From the NCBI GenBank assembly GCA_004154925.1, contig QJNS01000298.1, forward strand, positions 20,645 to 84,644: a stretch of DNA of 64,000 bases. Reading direction: 5' to 3'. Positions 63,914-64,000 of this stretch are shown here, one piece after another. The notes under the pieces are model-generated. The model did no database searches, was not told the origin of the DNA, and saw nothing but the letters and a program-made list of their open reading frames with translations. Every line of letters starts with the position of its first letter. The first letter of the stretch is position 1. This DNA comes from Monosporascus cannonballus (lineage: Eukaryota > Ascomycota > Sordariomycetes > Xylariales). The position numbers and the translations under genes are program-made.

Positions 63914-64000
<87 letters not shown>
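63914..64000. repeat. Poly-G run of at least 87 bases to the window end
   Basis: From 63914 to 64000 every base is G; it may extend further. A G homopolymer of this length is not expected in a genome and is typical of two-colour sequencing dark cycles or contig-end artefacts. Confidence 0.95.

Overview
The window is nuclear DNA of a filamentous ascomycete (Pezizomycotina). Genes carry short introns (about 45-75 nt, some up to 370 nt) with GTRNGT donors, CTAAC/CTGAC branch sites and YAG acceptors. The proteins are fungal throughout: Hsp78, Rpn13, Gos1, a Vsb1-like transporter, a DUF3405 protein and a fungal luciferase-domain protein. A Sordariomycete fits best, but that is inference from remembered family resemblance, not from a search.

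Layout. 1-2352: 3'-truncated, unrecognised minus-strand gene with an octapeptide repeat. 3209-5608: HSP78, head-to-head with translation factor eEF1B-beta (6363-7502). 8493-10421: PurH/ADE17, head-to-head with GINS subunit PSF1 (10863-11649). 13830-17370: Vsb1-like SulP/STAS/cyclic-nucleotide-domain transporter. 18880-19636: p24 protein EMP24, head-to-head with ARF1 (21187-21940). 23236-24110: MYND-finger protein with a damaged 3' end. 24447-25922: PARG-like protein lacking one catalytic Glu. 26798-28093: Tat-SF1/CUS2, tail-to-tail with a luciferase-domain protein (28575-29486). 32868-35414: DUF3405 membrane protein. 36157-37683: glycine cleavage T protein. 37928-39459: RPN13, head-to-head with RPL6 (40053-41035). 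42482-44928: dipeptidyl peptidase III.

45-53.5 kb is the accessory, decaying part. It holds a complete Tc1-type (DD34E) transposon with long degenerate inverted repeats and a D-to-N catalytic change, a frameshifted metallophosphoesterase, and a wrecked EAF-like elongation-factor gene. Housekeeping genes then resume: gluconokinase (53597-54381), branched-chain acyltransferase E2 (55797-57421), ATP10 (58111-59263), GOS1 (59705-60561) and RPL35 (62390-63142). The last is overlapped from upstream by an unrecognised ORF that can use the same intron in another frame. The window ends in at least 87 consecutive G, almost certainly an assembly or sequencing artefact.

Together the genes are mostly conserved cell machinery: mitochondrial proteostasis and metabolism (Hsp78, GcvT, BCKDH E2, Atp10), translation (eEF1B, eL6, uL29), ER-Golgi traffic (Emp24, Arf1, Gos1), replication (Psf1), splicing (Cus2) and proteolysis (Rpn13, DPP3). 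Several pairs share a divergent promoter. No secondary-metabolite cluster or defence system was seen. The most unusual items are the luciferase-domain protein, the RPL35 overlap, the PARG active-site change and the decayed block beside the transposon.
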